DNA of 16,168 bases from an uncultured Alphaproteobacteria bacterium (GTDB lineage: Bacteria > Pseudomonadota > Alphaproteobacteria > Puniceispirillales > Puniceispirillaceae), in contig CAJWDO010000012.1 in NCBI GenBank assembly GCA_913031555.1, positions 1 to 16,168 of the forward strand, written 5' to 3'. Shown in pieces: positions 14,912-16,168 of this stretch. A program made the position numbers and the translations under genes. Every line of letters starts with the position of its first letter. Positions within the stretch are counted from its first letter, which is position 1. The notes beneath the pieces were generated by a model. The model searched no databases. It saw nothing but the letters and a program-made list of their open reading frames with translations, and was not told the DNA's origin.

Positions 14912-15978
14912 TGGATACGTTCAGAATTGGCCTGATTGGCGCCGGCTCGATTGGCGCCCGCCACATCAAGGCCATCGACGAGGTGGCGCATATAGAGCTT
15001 GTCGCGATTGCCGACCCGTCGCCGGCAGCTTCATCGCTTGCGGCGGCGCGCGGTATCCCGGTCTTCGTCGACGCCGACAGCATGCTGTCCGGGGCCGATA
15101 TCGAGGCTGTGATCATTGCCACCCCGACCGAGCGTCACCACGCCGATGTGATGACGGCGCTCAAACACCGCAAGACGGTGCTGGTCGAAAAGCCGATCAC
15201 CGCCACCATGGCCGAGGCCGATGAGGTGACGCGCTATGCGGCGGCACAGGGGTGCAAGGTTCTGGTCGGTCATCAGCGGCGCTATTATCCTTGTGCCAGG
15301 ACAGCGCGGGAGATCATCCGGAGCGGACGCATCGGCAGTTTGATGGCGGTCAGTGGCCAGTGGACAACGCGCAAGGATGATGAATATTACGCGCCGGAAT
15401 GGCGCCGCGACATCAAGGCCGGCCCGATCCTCACCAACCTGATCCATGAAATCGACATTCTTCGATATATCTGCGGTGATATCACATCGGTATCCGCCGA
15501 GATTACCCATCATGATCAACAATTCGCGAAGGAGGATGCCGTCGCCATCAGTCTGAAATTCGCCAATCAGGCTGTGGGAAGCTTTCTTCTCTCGGACCGC
15601 ACGCCAACACCCTGGACCTGGGAAATGGCGCTTGGCGAGAATGTGAAATTCCCGAAGACAGGGATGAACGCCATCCGGTTTCTTGGCACGCGCGGGGCGC
15701 TGGAGTTTCCAAATCTGGTGCTGTGGCGGCACAGCGAGGAGAATGGCAACTGGCATCACAAAATCAGACCGGAGGTGATCGAGACACCTTTCATCGACGC
15801 CTATATCGCGCAGTGTGAGCATCTCTGCGCCGTGGCGCGCGGGCTTGAGGAACCGATTATCGACGCGCTGAATGGCAGCCGGTCGCTCGACGCGACGCTG
15901 GCGGCGGCACGTGCGGCGGGCGACGGGACAAGGATCACCTTGTCACAGGGCGGGGATCAACAGGATGGGCTTTCATAA
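14911..15978 (+). CDS. Gfo/Idh/MocA-family oxidoreductase
   Basis: A 355-residue NAD(P)-dependent dehydrogenase of the family that acts on sugars, inositols and other polyols. The N-terminal Rossmann fold has GLIGAGSIGARH (7-18), IIATPT (68-73) and the family's EKP at 93-95 with the catalytic Lys94. The C-terminal domain has the conserved His and Asp in HEIDILR (179-185, H179 and D182). Length is typical. Together with the LacI regulator and the dehydroquinase this hints at a polyol, cyclitol or sugar-acid substrate (inference). The start overlaps the CoA-transferase stop by one base; 14 bases separate its stop from the next start. Confidence 0.9.
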   Translation: MDTFRIGLIGAGSIGARHIKAIDEVAHIELVAIADPSPAASSLAAARGIPVFVDADSMLSGADIEAVIIATPTERHHADVMTALKHRKTVLVEKPITATMAEADEVTRYAAAQGCKVLVGHQRRYYPCARTAREIIRSGRIGSLMAVSGQWTTRKDDEYYAPEWRRDIKAGPILTNLIHEIDILRYICGDITSVSAEITHHDQQFAKEDAVAISLKFANQAVGSFLLSDRTPTPWTWEMALGENVKFPKTGMNAIRFLGTRGALEFPNLVLWRHSEENGNWHHKIRPEVIETPFIDAYIAQCEHLCAVARGLEEPIIDALNGSRSLDATLAAARAAGDGTRITLSQGGDQQDGLS

Positions 15979-15992
15979 GGGAGAAAGGGCAG

Positions 15993-16168
15993 ATGACAGA
16001 TTTCTATCTTGATATTGGCGATTCAACGAGCTTCACCAAGACGGTTTCGGAAAGCGATGTCTATCAGTTTGCTGGCATCACTGGCGATTTTTCGCCAAAC
16101 CATGTCAACCGCGTCTATATGGAGAAATCCTCCTATGGCCGCCTGATGGCGCATGGCGCGCTTCTCGT
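15993..16168 (+). CDS. MaoC-like (R)-enoyl-CoA hydratase, partial at window edge
   Basis: The first 58 codons of a MaoC/hot-dog-fold dehydratase. The hydratase motif is visible: FAGITGDFSPNHVNRVYME, with the catalytic Asp and His of D-x4-H, followed by MAHGALL where the family has the I-A-H-G-M turn. These enzymes add water to (E)-2-enoyl-CoA, fitting the acyl-CoA dehydrogenase in the same operon. AAAGGG lies just before the ATG. The rest of the gene is outside the window. Confidence 0.88.
   Translation, partial: MTDFYLDIGDSTSFTKTVSESDVYQFAGITGDFSPNHVNRVYMEKSSYGRLMAHGALL

Overview
The window is GC-rich, densely coded DNA from a bacterium, most likely a marine alphaproteobacterium (SAR116/Rhodospirillales/Rhodobacterales-like). 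That placement rests on the overall look of the proteins (a fused hydantoinase, a PanB-like remnant, a membrane desaturase, a catabolic acyl-CoA operon) and on base composition, so it is inference only. I see no rRNA, tRNA, CRISPR array, insertion sequence or phage gene.

Layout. Positions 1-1506 carry two minus-strand genes: a small hypothetical protein cut by the window edge and a membrane acyltransferase-3 protein with a short in-frame tandem repeat at its N-terminus. Positions 1507-2014 are a 0.5 kb gap holding one clear hairpin. A small plus-strand gene (2015-2476) encodes a secreted protein of unknown function. It faces a 3.7 kb minus-strand gene (2569-6240) encoding HyuA and HyuB hydantoinase/oxoprolinase domains fused in one chain. 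Just upstream of that, on the same strand, lies a ~100-codon ORF that looks like the two ends of a PanB-like protein joined after an internal deletion (6282-6590). A roughly 200 bp divergent control region (6591-6798) contains a perfect 16-bp palindrome and repeated copies of a 12-bp motif.

From 6799 to the right edge everything is on the plus strand. First comes a three-His-box fatty-acid-desaturase-family protein whose stop overlaps the start of a LacI-family regulator. After a 123-bp gap follows a tightly packed operon: MhpD-type hydratase/decarboxylase, type II dehydroquinase (AroQ), PanE-like reductase, short-chain dehydrogenase-like protein, acyl-CoA dehydrogenase, family I CoA-transferase, Gfo/Idh/MocA oxidoreductase and a MaoC-type hydratase that runs off the window. 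From aroQ to the Gfo/Idh gene, neighbours overlap by 1 or 4 bases or are separated by 1 base, which points to one transcript with translational coupling.

How the genes may work together (inference). The CoA-transferase would activate an organic acid, the acyl-CoA dehydrogenase would unsaturate it, the MaoC protein would hydrate it, and the reductases and the MhpD- and AroQ-type lyases would handle a keto/hydroxy-acid or cyclitol-like precursor. The LacI regulator is the natural candidate to control this operon and the divergent hyuAB/desaturase promoters. The substrate cannot be named from sequence. The most unusual details are the short-chain dehydrogenase-like protein lacking the Tyr-x-x-x-Lys active site, the internally deleted PanB-like remnant, and two unrelated genes with fresh-looking in-frame tandem duplications.
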